DNA of 64,000 nt from assembly GCA_905250115.1 (NCBI GenBank), contig CAJNOI010000078.1, positions 62,001 through 126,000 on the forward strand. Direction: 5' to 3'. Below are positions 12,777 to 23,751 of the stretch, piece after piece. The translations under genes were made by a program, and so were the position numbers. Every line of letters begins with the position of its first letter. The stretch's first letter is position 1. The notes beneath the pieces are model-generated. The model saw nothing but the letters and a program-made list of their open reading frames with translations. It ran no database searches and was not told where the DNA came from. Origin of the DNA: Adineta steineri (Eukaryota > Rotifera > Eurotatoria > Adinetida > Adinetidae).

Positions 12777-14658
12777 ATGAGTAAAAAGTTAACAACATCA
12801 TCTCCATTGAAACGACCGTCTACTCGTTCATTATCAGTAACCAAATCTCTACAACCACCTCAACAATCCGATAAATATACATTTCAATCAGACGACGAAG
12901 AGCATAATACAAAACCGGTGTTTATACGTAAAAATTTAACACCAATATCTACTAAACGTTCCCGTGGTCGACCAGCTAAAACTCCTAAACTTGAAGAAAT
13001 TTCCAAACGTACATCAATATCTTCATCAAATATTGAAAGTGATAGTGGTACAGAAGAAAGTTCAATAATCAAAAGAAAACGTTCAGGTAAACGTTCTTAC
13101 GAAAAACCAGTTACACGTCGAGCATCCCGTCTAGTTTCTCAAACCAATACACCTATAGGTGATAAAAATTTTACACCTAAAAAACGCGGACGTAAACCAA
13201 AAATGTTAAATACAACTGATAATGATAATGAACAAGATAAAACGAAACAACAAATTGAAACAGAAAATATTGTTCCACCTCAATCTATAAAACGTCGTTA
13301 TAGTAAGAAGAAAACATTATCAACTGATACAAATCCTAAAACTGATCTTACTGATTATGATGATAATAATTTAAAACTTTCATCTGTTGATGAAAAAGAT
13401 CTTATGCAATTTGGTTCACCACAACATCAAATTCAACCTCAACCTCAACAACAGCAGCCACAACAACAACAACCACAACAAAATCAATCAGATGATGATT
13501 TTAGTGATGATTCAGTTGAATTTGTTTGGAAAGGTTCAAGTAAAATGTCTATTGAAATACTTAAACGTCGTATACCAAAAGATGAACCAAGAGATTATTC
13601 ATCACTTCAATCCGATCCAACAGCTCAACGTAAACGAGCTATTATTCCACGTTTAACTAATTTTGATGCATTATCTGGTCAACCAATTGATAATTCATCA
13701 TTAACAACAAAACGTCCAATAAATGAAAATTCAGAACAAAATTTACAGAAAAAATCTAGTTCTGTTATAACATTAAAGAATGTATTTCAAAATGATTTTG
13801 TTCCAACATATAATGATTCAGGTCCAAAAATGACAACAACTGCAACAACGGATGATAAACCTCGTCCACGAATCTATGCTGTTAAAAGTACAACAATGAA
13901 ATCACGACCACCACAACAACAACAACAGCAGCAGCAGCATCAACAACAACAACAACAACCAGGACAGCCCGAAATTAAACGACCAAAATGGATGAGTGAT
14001 CAACAAGGTAAATCAGAAGATGAAGAGGATGAAGATAATTTACCACCAGCTGGTGAAGAACCAGATGATTTTGATTATGTTCCTAAAGGTCAATACATAC
14101 CCAAACGTCCAACTTATCGTGGACGTGGAACATATCCTGCACGACGTGGTACAGGTATGCGTGGACGACCACCTGGTTCACGACGACAATGGCATGATGA
14201 TGACGATGATGATGATTACGATCAATATGAAGAAATGAATTCAAGATATGGACCACGAAAACAAACAGCATATCGATCATCACGTAAAAAACTAATAAAA
14301 CATACATTTCTCTTTTCTAATAACGAAATTTTCATTATTTTTCTAGGACCAATGCATGATATGGGTGGTGATGATGATGATTATGATAGAACTCCTCGTA
14401 TGAGTTTAACACAAGCTTATCGTCGAAATAATACTGTTCGTCCACCATTATCATCCATGAGTGGTCAACGTCGTATTGCAATTAATAATGGAAATCATCC
14501 AATATATAAAGTAAGAAACTATAATTCATTTCTTTAATGAAAATCTATTAAAAATATTCCTCTTTTTTTCTTCTCATCAATAAGTTAAATTTATATTAAT
14601 TCTATGATACATATCTACATTGAGATTAAGTGTATTACAGGTTATCGTACATAATTGA
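12777..14658 (+). CDS. Disordered basic/acidic nuclear protein with AT-hook-like motifs
   Basis: Not matched to a named family. The model has exons 12777-14283, 14347-14510 and 14641-14658 (562 residues). The last short exon, ending KVIVHN, is tentative but has a good acceptor. AT-hook-like GRP cores flanked by Lys/Arg occur at KRSRGRPAKTPK and KKRGRKPKM, and GRGTYPARRGTGMRGRPPG resembles an RG-rich nucleic-acid-binding stretch. Poly-Gln, poly-Asp and Ser-rich runs fill most of the rest, with no folded domain evident. A DNA- or chromatin-associated role is inferred from composition only. The first intron (63 nt) has no stop and keeps frame, so retention would still give protein. An in-frame GTG lies at 12762, but the ATG at 12777 is the sensible start. 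Confidence 0.65.
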
Positions 14659-15756
14659 TTCGATGTTATTTATAACAGAGCACTTGTCCTATTTGATTCT
14701 TTCTTCAGTTCATTACTATGTCATTTTATATATATATACGAGTCTTTATCTTCTTTCTATGTATCTGTGACAAAAATATATCTAATCGAAAAAAAANNNN
14801 NNNNNNNNNNNNNNNNNNNNNNNNNNNNNNNNNNNNNNNNNNNNNNNNNNNNNNNNNNNNNNNNNNNNNNNNNNNNNNNNNNNNNNNNNNNNNNNNCTTC
14901 ATCATCATCATCATCATCATCTTCTTCTTTTTCTATTATAGCTCATATTGTTATTTTTGTTGTTCTTATATATATTTAAATATATTAAAAATTATTTTAA
15001 TATTTTTGTACCTAATCATTAGAAGTATTTAAATGCCCGTTGATATCTATTATTATTCAATTTACTGATGAAAATTGTCTGTTTATGTCCAGTTCGAAAT
15101 GGCAAAGAGGGAAGGAGGGGATAGAATGAGGAAAGGGAAATAGGCCCGGTGCCTGTAATAGAATAATCACAAAGAAAGAGAGCATCAGAACGAACAAACC
15201 TTTGTGTCGGAAAGAGAATGCTGCTGCGGTAGCTTTCTTGTCTTTCCCTGTTTCTTTCTTTTCCGTACGATGACGCGAAATGTTCGTTCATCATCGTGTT
15301 CTTTCTTGTAACAGCAGCCAGTCAACAGCGCAGTATGTTTGCTGATAGGAAACAACGTTAGCATCGACAGAAAAAAAAGGAAAAAGATAGAGAATGGAAA
15401 GAAAAAAAGAAAAGAAAAACCCAATCGTCGTGGCAGCTAGGACCACTATACGGCCAGAATAGAAAAGAAAGGAAGACAGAGTAAGAGCGCAAAAGAAATA
15501 ATAATAATAGAGATGATAGAAATAGTGGCAGCAACAGCGGTACTGTTGGTCATAAGGGAGAGAGAGAACGCGCTTCTGCAATTTGGCTCCCGTCGTGTGC
15601 AACGAAGACGACTGTATGTGTGTGTGTGTAGTAATTGAAGCTTGACTTGATGATGATCAAATACATACACTTAGAAAAAAAAAGAGAGTTATCCAAATTC
15701 TACTAACAATGTTACGCTTATATTTTTAGCTCATCTTTTTCTATTTTCTTCTAGAT
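14659..15756. other. Intergenic region with assembly gap
   Basis: Contains the N run at 14797-14896 and flanking (ATC)n/(TTC)n microsatellite, which may explain the break. The 15080-15680 part is purine-rich on the plus strand and gives only low-complexity frames on the minus strand, so no gene is called. It may include promoter DNA of the NALF-like gene. Confidence 0.4.
14797..14896. other. Assembly gap (100 N)
   Basis: Exactly 100 undetermined bases, the usual placeholder for a gap of unknown size. The true sequence between the flanks may be longer, and an exon could be hidden. Confidence 0.99.
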
Positions 15757-15894
15757 AAAATATTCAATTGGAGACAATAGGGTACATGACAAAACGTTGA
15801 GCGCTTCGATGACATCGGTGGTTGCAGATGGATGCTCAACAACAAGAAAAACAACAAGAACAATTACAAATTTTCATTGCGAAATCTCTAGACG
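15757..15894 (+). other. Candidate 5' exon with short frame (uORF or orphan ubiquitin-like exon)
   Basis: An acceptor-like TTCTAG ends near 15756 and a good donor (GACG|GTAAAA) starts at 15895. The ATG at 15829 opens a frame of 22 codons whose end, QLQIFIAKSLDG, resembles the first strand of ubiquitin-like folds. Splicing to the acceptor at 16972 would read into TAG at once. The exon is then either 5' untranslated sequence with an upstream frame before the NALF-like gene, or the first exon of another gene whose other exons I cannot find. Confidence 0.35.
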
Positions 15895-16972
15895 GTAAAA
15901 TAATCAAATACAATTTCTTATACATATACTATTTTAATAGTTAATTCTATTTTATTAGTTAAATAATTTCTTTCGAAATATCAATTTTCATAAATAGGAA
16001 AAGAAAAAGAATATCTTTTGAAAGAAAGATCTTCCAATATAGTGCAATTATAATTGTTATTAAGAAAAATAATAATAAGTCTTATAGTTACCATGTGGTG
16101 AATATTCACATCCTGTAAAGAAAGATTACCGGATACGCCTAATAACAAAATCTTATAGCTCTTATCTTCAAGTTTATTCTAGGCAGTAATTTTTTTTCCT
16201 TGTGTATTTAGGTACAATTTTATTTAAACAATAAAATTTAGTTTTTATTTTATTATTACAAAAAAAAGAGATGAAGAAAAAAAACGTATCTTTTCTATAA
16301 TATATTAATTAATTAGTGACATCTATTTAAGAAGTATTTTTCAATAGTAAAATATTTTTTTAAAAAAAAAGTTTCGATACGATTTTAAGCAAAAAAAATC
16401 TTTTCATTTTATTGAACAGAATATTATTAATATTATTTTCTATCAAAAAGTACTCTTTTTTTTCTCCTTTATTAATAAGATTCTATGTTGATTAACGTTT
16501 AGAATAGAATATTTGAATTTGTCACGAGATTTCCTCATTTATTTATACAATGACATTCTTCCATCAATTAAACATAGGAAAAAAGAGAGAAAGATGTGAC
16601 AAAGACTTATTTGAAAATCACAGATATTTCTTTTTTACTAAACTAAACGAATATCATACTGAGGTAATACAGTAGAATTCACATACTAAATTTAATTGAT
16701 CAAAATTGACAGCTTTGTATTATGTATCTACATATTATAAAATAGACAAAAATATCAATAATTTCTCATATGACATTTGAAAAAAAAATGTACTTTTATT
16801 GAATGCCCTAGAAGATTAAGTCAATATAATTTAACCAATCATTTCCGATCGATAAAAACCTTGCTTCGCATTTTTAGTCATTACATGCTATATTGTTCTT
16901 TCTATAAGTTAAAATCAGAATAAATATTTCCAATAAATCCAATCAAAATCCTTCTTGTTCTTTTTATTCTAG
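15895..16972. other. AT-rich interval, possible 5' intron of the NALF-like gene
   Basis: No coding exon is seen. The interval starts with a donor-like GTAAAA and ends with a strong acceptor (TTTTTATTCTAG) 29 nt before the next start codon, so it may be a long 5'-UTR intron. Alternatively the acceptor could take a spliced leader. Confidence 0.4.
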
Positions 16973-17001
16973 GCTAGCCATGCACAAGGCGGCACTGTGC
17001 C

Positions 17002-18567
17002 ATGTCTTTGCTTCTCGTCACTGATGATGCTGACGATGATATTTCAAATCACTCAATAATTAATCAACAAGAATATTTCTATAAACAATTAAAAGAACTT
17101 GAATACGATTTATCATCATCATCATCATTATCAACAACAACAACATCATCATCATCGTCGTCATCAGTAACATCAATTTCTATTGTCGAATCCTCTTCAT
17201 CGATTATCGTTAAATCTAATAAACATTATCGACAACATCGCCGGCGGCGTCGTTGTCGGCCGCAGCAATGTTTGGTGCAGCATTTGCTCACCTACATGTT
17301 AACATTGCTTATTCTAACCAATCATCTTCATTGGTCAGTCATATTTTTATCATTATCATCCATAAAAATCATGTCAACACATGCATCAACAATATCAACA
17401 ACGACTCTAACATCATCAAATCAACTAACAATAAAACGTCCACTATTAACGCCGTCCACAACAACAAGACCATTATTGAAACAGGACGAACAACAATGTT
17501 TACCAATAGATGGTTCCGAAATCGATCGAATATGTTCAAAAAAATGTCGTGCCCGAAAGACTCCATTCGAAAAATTCGACAATATAAGTCGACCTTTACT
17601 CAATACAAATTATTTACCATTTTGTTCGAATTTTTTACATCAAACAATAATGAAAGAAGATTTTTTCGACAAAGCAACAGAAAACGAATGTCGAGAAAGA
17701 TTAAATCAAATTATAATATTCGACAAACAAGCTCAAGAAGCTTCGAAATCATTTGCTACTTATATGGAAGCAATAGATTGCGCATCAATCGAAAATCGTT
17801 ATTCAATTATCACAGCCGATTGCGAAGTAGATATTTTTCTTTTTCTTAAAATTTATTTAATTTATTTTTCTCTTCAGCAAGCTTACCGAACATGGGCTTG
17901 TTCAGTCACAATTCCATATTTTTATCGGAATCAACAAATACCGCCTTGCCAAACGATCTGTGATGAAGTCGAACGTGTCTGTCCTACATTTCGACCGAGT
18001 GATCGTGAACCATTATTTGCTGGACAACCATTATTTTTTTGCGATGGTAATTACAATCATTCTCTCATATTGATTAAAATCATATTCCTAAAAGACAACT
18101 GTTACAATAGATAGTATCTTCGTCATAGCTTATTTATCTATCAGATATTTATTGAGATAAACCATATATATTGATTGAATGATTTTATATATTTAGGTGG
18201 TATTGTGACAAACAGTGATTATGGCCATAGACCTCATTGTTTTGATTCATGTCATGTGTTTCATGGTTCACTTCAACGTCCTTCTGCTTCGACATCATCT
18301 TCATTATCAAATAATTCTTCCTCTCCTACTTCTCCGTTATTTAAACTTGTCGAAGACATTGTGACTACACCGCCTTGTTTTGAAATTGAACCGTTATCGC
18401 CTTCTTTATCTCAACAAATAACATCATCATCGATATTTGTCGACGAATCGATATCCAATAATAGAAGTAATACATCTCTTTCTTCATCAGCTAGAACGAT
18501 TATATCGTCATCATGGTCGTCCATTAGTTTAACTTTTATCGTCGTTTTCTCATTACAATTATTATGA
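17002..18567 (+). CDS. Frizzled-like Cys-rich membrane protein, NALF1/FAM155-like
   Basis: Probable relative of NALF1/FAM155 and nematode NLF-1, ER/membrane proteins that help fold and gate the NALCN sodium-leak channel. Exons 17002-17826, 17878-18046 and 18197-18567 give 454 residues. A Ser/Thr-rich N-terminus and an Arg cluster (RRRRRCR) precede a membrane segment (about residues 90-125). A Cys-rich domain follows: ICSKKC, LPFCSNF, NECRERL, IDCASI, TADCE, TWACSVTIPYF, IPPCQTICDEVERVCPTF, FFCDGG, HRPHCFDSCHVF. The CxxxCxEVxxxCP pattern and the spacing to the next Cys pairs recall FAM155; a plain Frizzled-type CRD is the alternative. A Ser-rich tail ends in a hydrophobic stretch (SLTFIVVFSLQLL), which could be a second membrane segment or a GPI signal. 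The first intron is 51 nt, stop-free and in frame. A poly(A) signal AATAAA lies at 18636. Confidence 0.6.
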
Positions 18568-18635
18568 CGACACAATTTTCTTATAGTAGTTATAGATAGG
18601 TAATATGGTATCAATGCTAATCGAGCTGGTTCTCG

Positions 18636-18641
18636 AATAAA
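18636..18641 (+). terminator. Poly(A) signal of the NALF-like gene
   Basis: AATAAA 69 nt downstream of the stop codon, followed by an A/G-rich stretch. Confidence 0.5.
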
Positions 18642-18710
18642 AAAAAGAAGAAAGAAAAATCATGTTTATGGAAAGAGAATAGAATATTCGATCGTGCGCA
18701 AAGTCAAGTT

Positions 18711-18742
18711 GTGTGTGTGCGCGTGCGTGTGTGTGTGTGTGT
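18711..18742. repeat. (TG)n microsatellite
   Basis: Alternating TG/CG dinucleotides over 32 bases, a Z-DNA-prone simple repeat. Confidence 0.9.
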
Positions 18743-19251
18743 ATTTGTTTGTTTTATTTCTATGCGTATTATTTTTTTTTCTCTTCATTCTTTTTTTTTT
18801 GTACTATTGAAATTGTCTGCCACTATTGAATGACCTGACACTCAATACTGTTGCTGCTGATAGATCTAGAAGACGAAGAAAAAGAAATATTAATTAATTA
18901 ATTAATTTTTTGTCATTATCATCTTTGAAAATGTATATGCTGATATTTGTAGAGTAACAACAGGAATTAAATATCGAAGTTATTTTGATAAGAATATTTT
19001 TGTAGTCAGTGAAAGAAATTATCGGCATCTATCGATGCGTAGAACTTTATTTATGAAGAAGGATGTAAGAATTATCAGGATTGGCTACTAAAATAATGCA
19101 ATCGTTCATATAATAGTGTGTCATATGAGTGAAATTATTAATTTCGGAATTTATATGCGTCATAGTGAATTTATTTCTTCTATTCTTTTGTTTTCATATA
19201 AATAGGATATAAACAATTTCGTTTGTTGTAATTTTATTTTCAGATTTCATA

Positions 19252-20155
19252 ATGGCTGAAGTTGCTAAGATTGAAAAAACAAAAGAAAATGAAGATGTTC
19301 TTGCTCAAGCTAAACCAGGAGATATGATTGAATTTATTCGAAGTAGTTATAGTCATTGGGCTATTTATGCTGGTAAGTTAAGTTTATTATTATTTATTTG
19401 TTTTGTGAAAATTCTATTCAATAAGGTAATGGTTTTGTAATTCATCGATGGGGTGATAATGATGGTATTGGAAAATCAGTTGGTTTTTGGGGAAATTTTT
19501 TAACATTTTCTGGTACACAATTTGATAAAGCAACAATTCTTCAATCAAACGTAACAGATGTTCTTAATTTGGGTGGTAAAGTTCGAATCAATAATTATCT
19601 TGATAACAAATACCAGTATGTAAACGAAACTGATTATGATTTTAAGATTTAAATCCATCAAAATAGGATAAGATAATTCTTATCTGAACTTATAATTACG
19701 CAAGAAATAGTTGTACATCATCAAGTGTTCTTTTTTAATAATTCATAAGTGAACAAATACTGTGCACTCCTCGTTAAATTATCATCAGTTTCATAGACCC
19801 TATCGACGCTATTTGTTCTAGAAAATTTTAAACCTTTCATTTTTTTATTTTAGGCCATTACCTTCTGAAGTTATTCTTGATAAAGCACGTCGTGCTCTCA
19901 ATCAAGAAGGTTATAATTTAGTGTATAGTAATTGTGAACATTTTGCAACAGAATGTCGTTATGGTCAACCAAATAGTCGTCAAGTATGAGCACATTCAAA
20001 AATATCAATGATTATAATCCAATTGCTCTTTTTAGGTTCAGATTGCAGTTGGAGCTTCAGCTGCACTTGGAGTGATGGTAACAGCCGCAGCAGCAGTAGG
20101 AACACTTTTCCTACATAGTTCTTCCAACAAAGACGACAAAGAAAGAAAGTCTTAA
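19252..20155 (+). CDS. LRAT-type phospholipase/acyltransferase (PLAAT/HRASLS family)
   Basis: Single-domain thiol acyltransferase/phospholipase A of the NlpC/P60-like LRAT family, expected on membranes and acting on phospholipids. Exons 19252-19372, 19426-19615, 19854-19983 and 20036-20155 give 186 residues, near the usual 160-180. The domain opens with KPGDMIEF. The catalytic His is in HWAIYAG, the second His in VIHRW, and the nucleophile Cys in NCEHFATECRYG, so the triad is complete. The C-terminus has an Ala/Val-rich membrane anchor (VGASAALGVMVTAAAAVGTLF) and a Lys-rich end, as in PLAAT enzymes. A pyrimidine-AG acceptor sits 8 nt before ATG. DPH3 starts 320 nt after the stop on the same strand. 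Exact PLAAT subtype is not assignable. Confidence 0.9.
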
Positions 20156-20278
20156 ACAACATTTTTTGTCCATAGCACATCTATTGATAATTGTATGCAC
20201 AATCATATTTATTTTTAACTTGTTTAAAATTATTGACTTTTAATATTTACATTAAAAAAATGGGTGTAAATATCATTC

Positions 20279-20284
20279 AATAAA
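20279..20284 (+). terminator. Poly(A) signal of the PLAAT-like gene
   Basis: AATAAA 124 nt after the stop codon. It is about 160 nt upstream of the acceptor-like TTTTAG at 20438-20444 that precedes DPH3. Confidence 0.55.
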
Positions 20285-20474
20285 TATTTTCGGTCTTCTT
20301 TTTGTTTAGTTAAAAAATGAAATTATTGTATTTGAATAAATGAATATATATATATATATGAACATATAATGTGTGCATGTTTTTTTGAATGAAAGAGAAA
20401 AAACTTTTATTGTTTATCGTATTTGAGTTATTGTGTTGTTTTAGATTTTGTTACGTATGTAAAAGTGTGATAGA

Positions 20475-20882
20475 ATGGCTTTTCATGATGAAGTTGAAAT
20501 AGAAGGTAATACATATATATCTAAAGAGTAACATATATATTAGAATAATCGATTAATTCAGATTTTGAATATGATGATGAATCTGAAACTTACTATTGGC
20601 CATGTCCATGCGGTGATAGATTTCAAATTACAAAGGTAAATATATTTGATTGAAAAAGAAAGAAATTTCTATGATTTCTATTTAGGAAGAACTAGAAAGT
20701 GGTGAAGATACTGCACGATGTCCTAGTTGTTCACTTATTGTTCGTGTTATCTATGATAAAGTATTTAAAAATGTATGTCATTTATATCTTTATTAATTTT
20801 GTCGTCTATTTAGGATGCTTTTATGGAGAAAACATCGAATTTAAAGCAGAAAACGTCACCAGCGATGGAAAAAATAGTGTGA
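20475..20882 (+). CDS. DPH3: Diphthamide biosynthesis protein 3 (CSL zinc finger)
   Basis: Electron-donating zinc/iron protein (yeast Kti11) that supplies reduced iron-sulphur DPH1/DPH2 in the first step of diphthamide formation on elongation factor 2; it also works with Elongator. Exons 20475-20505, 20562-20635, 20686-20760 and 20814-20882 encode 82 residues, the same length as human. The sequence is near-identical to the family: [29 protein letters not shown], then ARCPSCSL. The four zinc ligands CPCG and CPSC are present. The C-terminus ([13 protein letters not shown]) is divergent, as usual. All four introns-exon joins keep phase. The start is fixed by the invariant [13 protein letters not shown]. 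Confidence 0.97.
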
Positions 20883-21079
20883 TTATTAACAAATATTGTT
20901 TTTTTGTTTGCCGTTATACAGTGTTCTCTTGTTTAATCCGTTGAAAGAAATTGCTGATTGATATATATTTTTTGAGCATTAAAATGTTATTTATATAAAT
21001 TTTTCTACTCATTTTCTAGAAATGCAATAGGATCAAAGAATAATTATATATGGGCAGAAAATAATGTTTTCAATGTTGA
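20883..21079. other. 3' flank of DPH3
   Basis: AT-rich sequence with no recognised feature apart from the likely 3' untranslated region of DPH3. Confidence 0.4.
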
Positions 21080-21680
21080 TATTAATTTTCTTGTTATATG
21101 ATTAGATAAAGAAATTAAGTCTCAAAAACTACTGTTCGAGATCAATTAAAAGCATTTTATAACTACAGAATATAATAAACGAGTTTTTCTTATTGTTTCG
21201 TTATTATCAATTACCACAAATTCAAATAATATATGTTCTTTGTATTGATCGAAAGAGAGCAGCAGTATAGATTCAATCACATTTGGAAATCTCTATTACA
21301 TTTACAGAGACAAGAACTTTAATTGATAAAACTCATGATGATATGCATGCAGATAATTAAAAATCATTAAGTAGTTTAACGGATGAGAGTACAGCATTTA
21401 TGTGATATCAATTACTAAGTACTATCTTACAATATTTATCTAAATCATATAATTAAAAAAAAATGAAATGATTACTGAATGTCATTTACTATATCATGTG
21501 AATTCAATTGAACAAAGCAGAAATAATAAATTTGAACGAGAATATACACTATTAAAAGCTATTTGGTGGTATACTTATGATTGTTTTGTATATCATCTAT
21601 TAAATAAAGTTTTTGATTGATATGGGTAAAATAAAACTATATTATTTGCTTCAATTAAAAGTTCTCCTTCCAATAAGAAT
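21080..21680 (+). pseudogene. Decayed bdelloid-type ADP-ribosyltransferase-family gene
   Basis: Read in pieces, with several stops and frame changes, this stretch keeps short blocks of a large protein family common in bdelloids (an N-terminal signalling-like module, then an arginine ADP-ribosyltransferase-type domain). Blocks seen are KRVFLIVS, then DESTAFM followed by a stop where Trp is expected, EMITECHLLYH, and FEREYTLLKAIWWYTYDCFVYHLLNKV. The last is the family's conserved FExxY...AIxWYTxDSFVYRLLNK segment. The downstream catalytic region is not seen. The remnant has no intact start and cannot encode a working protein. Assignment rests on recognised motif order only. Confidence 0.5.
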
Positions 21681-21779
21681 GAAGATAAAATTCTTTTTAC
21701 AAAGTATAAAATAAACTTTATCAAGATCTTTTAAATCATTTTATGAAATAGATTGAATCTGAAATAAGTTCGTTAACAG

Positions 21780-22135
21780 TAGGATGATTTCTATAGTGAA
21801 TGAGTGGTTTTAATAAAACTGAACGTTATGCTCCACCATTATTCAAAACAAATTTTGAATATTTTTTACAAACTCCTTAGAATTATGCTTATACTCGCTC
21901 GCCTGATAGTCCTCATGTTATATATGTTACCATTAGGATAATCATTAATAGCATCAAGTTTGGAAGACTACTTTCATATTTCAATCAAATACTGGATATT
22001 CAGACTGAAATTTTACTATCAGATCTTTTAGATTTAATGAATTGTAATGAATATATTGATCCTGCACATCATAAACATCAAGAATATGTCTCTATTTTTG
22101 AGGCAACGATCATATGCATAGATTTACACTAAAGT
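21780..22135 (+). pseudogene. Coding-like remnant of unknown family
   Basis: Plus-strand frames broken by stops keep protein-like stretches (SGFNKTERYAPPLFKTNFEY, then GRLLSYFNQILDIQTEILLS and EYIDPAHHKHQEY). Codon content looks more coding-like than the flanks. I do not recognise the family. It could be the 3' part of the preceding remnant or a separate dead gene. Confidence 0.35.
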
Positions 22136-23373
22136 TTCGTCAGAAACTATTTTTGACCTCTATAACCTTTCCAATAATTTGCATATTTCTAAAATTATGT
22201 CTAGCGATTAGAAGCAAAAGAATTATTGAAAATGACGGATTGAATTACTATAAGTGTATTGTTGTTATTGAAGTGTTTTAGATAATATATATATCGATCA
22301 ATTTATTTTAACATCTGTATAGTAGATATAACTGCTTCATTAAAAAATTCTATGAATGATAAAACAATTTCTCTTTATTTTATGTTAAACAGATATAGAC
22401 TATTATACTTTCTATAATGAACATTTGTTCATATAAAATTTTTCTATTATTTACTTGATAATCCTTTATAATGATATAATCCTCACTTGCTATGCTAATT
22501 TTATCTATTGATGAATTGTCAATTATACACGATTGCATTACTAATGAAAATTTATCTCTTCATTTTTAAATATAACTAAAAGTATAGACTGAATTATTTT
22601 ATCTGAACTCCTACAACAACAAAAAAAAGACTAAATAGTAAAGAATACAAAGTCATAAATTATTGTTAAATTTTTTAAATTTATTTAATAGAAACCCTGT
22701 ATGAACACTTCAGACGAATGATTCGTCCATTATCACGGTAGATAACGAGCAAGGATACAAATAATATTTATACATGACTATTCCTCTATTCTACTCATCT
22801 AATTAGCATTGCAATTGAAGGGAAGAAAAACGTTTATTTGTGCATTATGCAGTATTAATTAGACGAATGAAACAGAAGGATAGTCATACATAAAATCATA
22901 TCTGTATTTTAGTTTGTTATTTGTATTGAGAAAGGAGAAATAATCAGTTTGCAATACTAAAAATACTTAAAAATGATCAATGAATTCGTATTTTTTTCTA
23001 TTATAAATAATAGAATGACAATAGTTTATAAATTTCTGTAGTGATTATAGAAAAGTAAATCTTAATTTATTTTTTTTTCTTCATACTGGATTTATACGTA
23101 AAGAATCCATTATTACAATAATAGTGCAATTCGAAAATATTTTGATGATAGTTAATATTTGTATACCATAATAATAATATGCGTCTTATCGTTTCTTATT
23201 ATCGACATTTGCATTAAATACACGTGTGTTTACACGATACTACCGCTCTTATTTTTCGTTTTGACGAAAACATTATTTAATGACATCGTATATAACCATA
23301 AGAGTAAGCTAAGGGACACAATACATTCGATCGTAAACATTCTACTATTGTTTATCATTCATTTATTGTAGAC
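22136..23373. other. Intergenic AT-rich region
   Basis: No supported gene, RNA or repeat. The end of the interval (TTTATTGTAG at about 23362-23371) looks like a 3' splice acceptor just before the next start codon. Confidence 0.4.
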
Positions 23374-23646
23374 ATGATCGGATATAAACCTATCTCTTCA
23401 GGATCCACATGGAGTCCTTGGAAACCAATGCCACTAGTGCTAGGTGCTGCTGTTGGTACTGGTCTTATTCTGGTAGGTTTAGCATTAGGCTTAGGTTTAG
23501 GAATTGGATTACATAATGATAGTAAAAATTTGACTATGGTTACACCATCAACTACTACAACGACTACTACTACTTCTACAACACTGTCAACATCATCAAC
23601 AACAACAACAACAGGATCAACAACAACAGGATCAACAACAACAACT

Positions 23647-23678
<32 letters not shown>

Positions 23679-23751
23679 GACTACGACGACAGTGATAACA
23701 TCAGTCATATCAACAACTGTACCAATAAGTGGAACAACAGCTGGTGCATAA
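23374..23751 (+). CDS. Thr-rich single-pass membrane protein
   Basis: A 125-residue single-exon frame. A short polar N-terminus is followed by a hydrophobic segment (residues about 22-46, Gly/Leu-rich, ending LGLGLGIGLHND). Almost pure Thr/Ser with a few Gly follows (about 55-105), ending VITSVISTTVPISGTTAGA. The plan of cytoplasmic N-terminus, membrane anchor and mucin-like Thr stalk matches the front of many bdelloid surface proteins. Here nothing follows the stalk, so it may be a small surface mucin or the first exon of a longer gene whose downstream exons I cannot see. The (ACA)n/(ACN)n tract is repeat-prone. Confidence 0.55.

Larger units (their letters stand above)
18568..19251. other. 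Intergenic region with (TG)n microsatellite
   Basis: Holds the 3' flank of the NALF-like gene (AATAAA at 18636-18641), a (TG)n/(CG)-interrupted microsatellite at 18711-18742 and an AATT repeat near 18890-18905. No gene is seen. A pyrimidine-rich tract and CAG at 19241-19243, 8 nt before the next start codon, look like a 3' splice acceptor without a partner donor. Confidence 0.5.

Noticed and set aside
15019-15670. Overlapping minus-strand frames of 74-103 codons
   Set aside because: They translate purine/pyrimidine-biased low-complexity DNA; no domain and no consistent splice signals.
17253-17849. 198-codon plus-strand frame inside the NALF-like gene
   Set aside because: A shifted reading of the Cys-rich gene; Asn/Ser-rich with no pattern of its own, and it ignores the splice sites.
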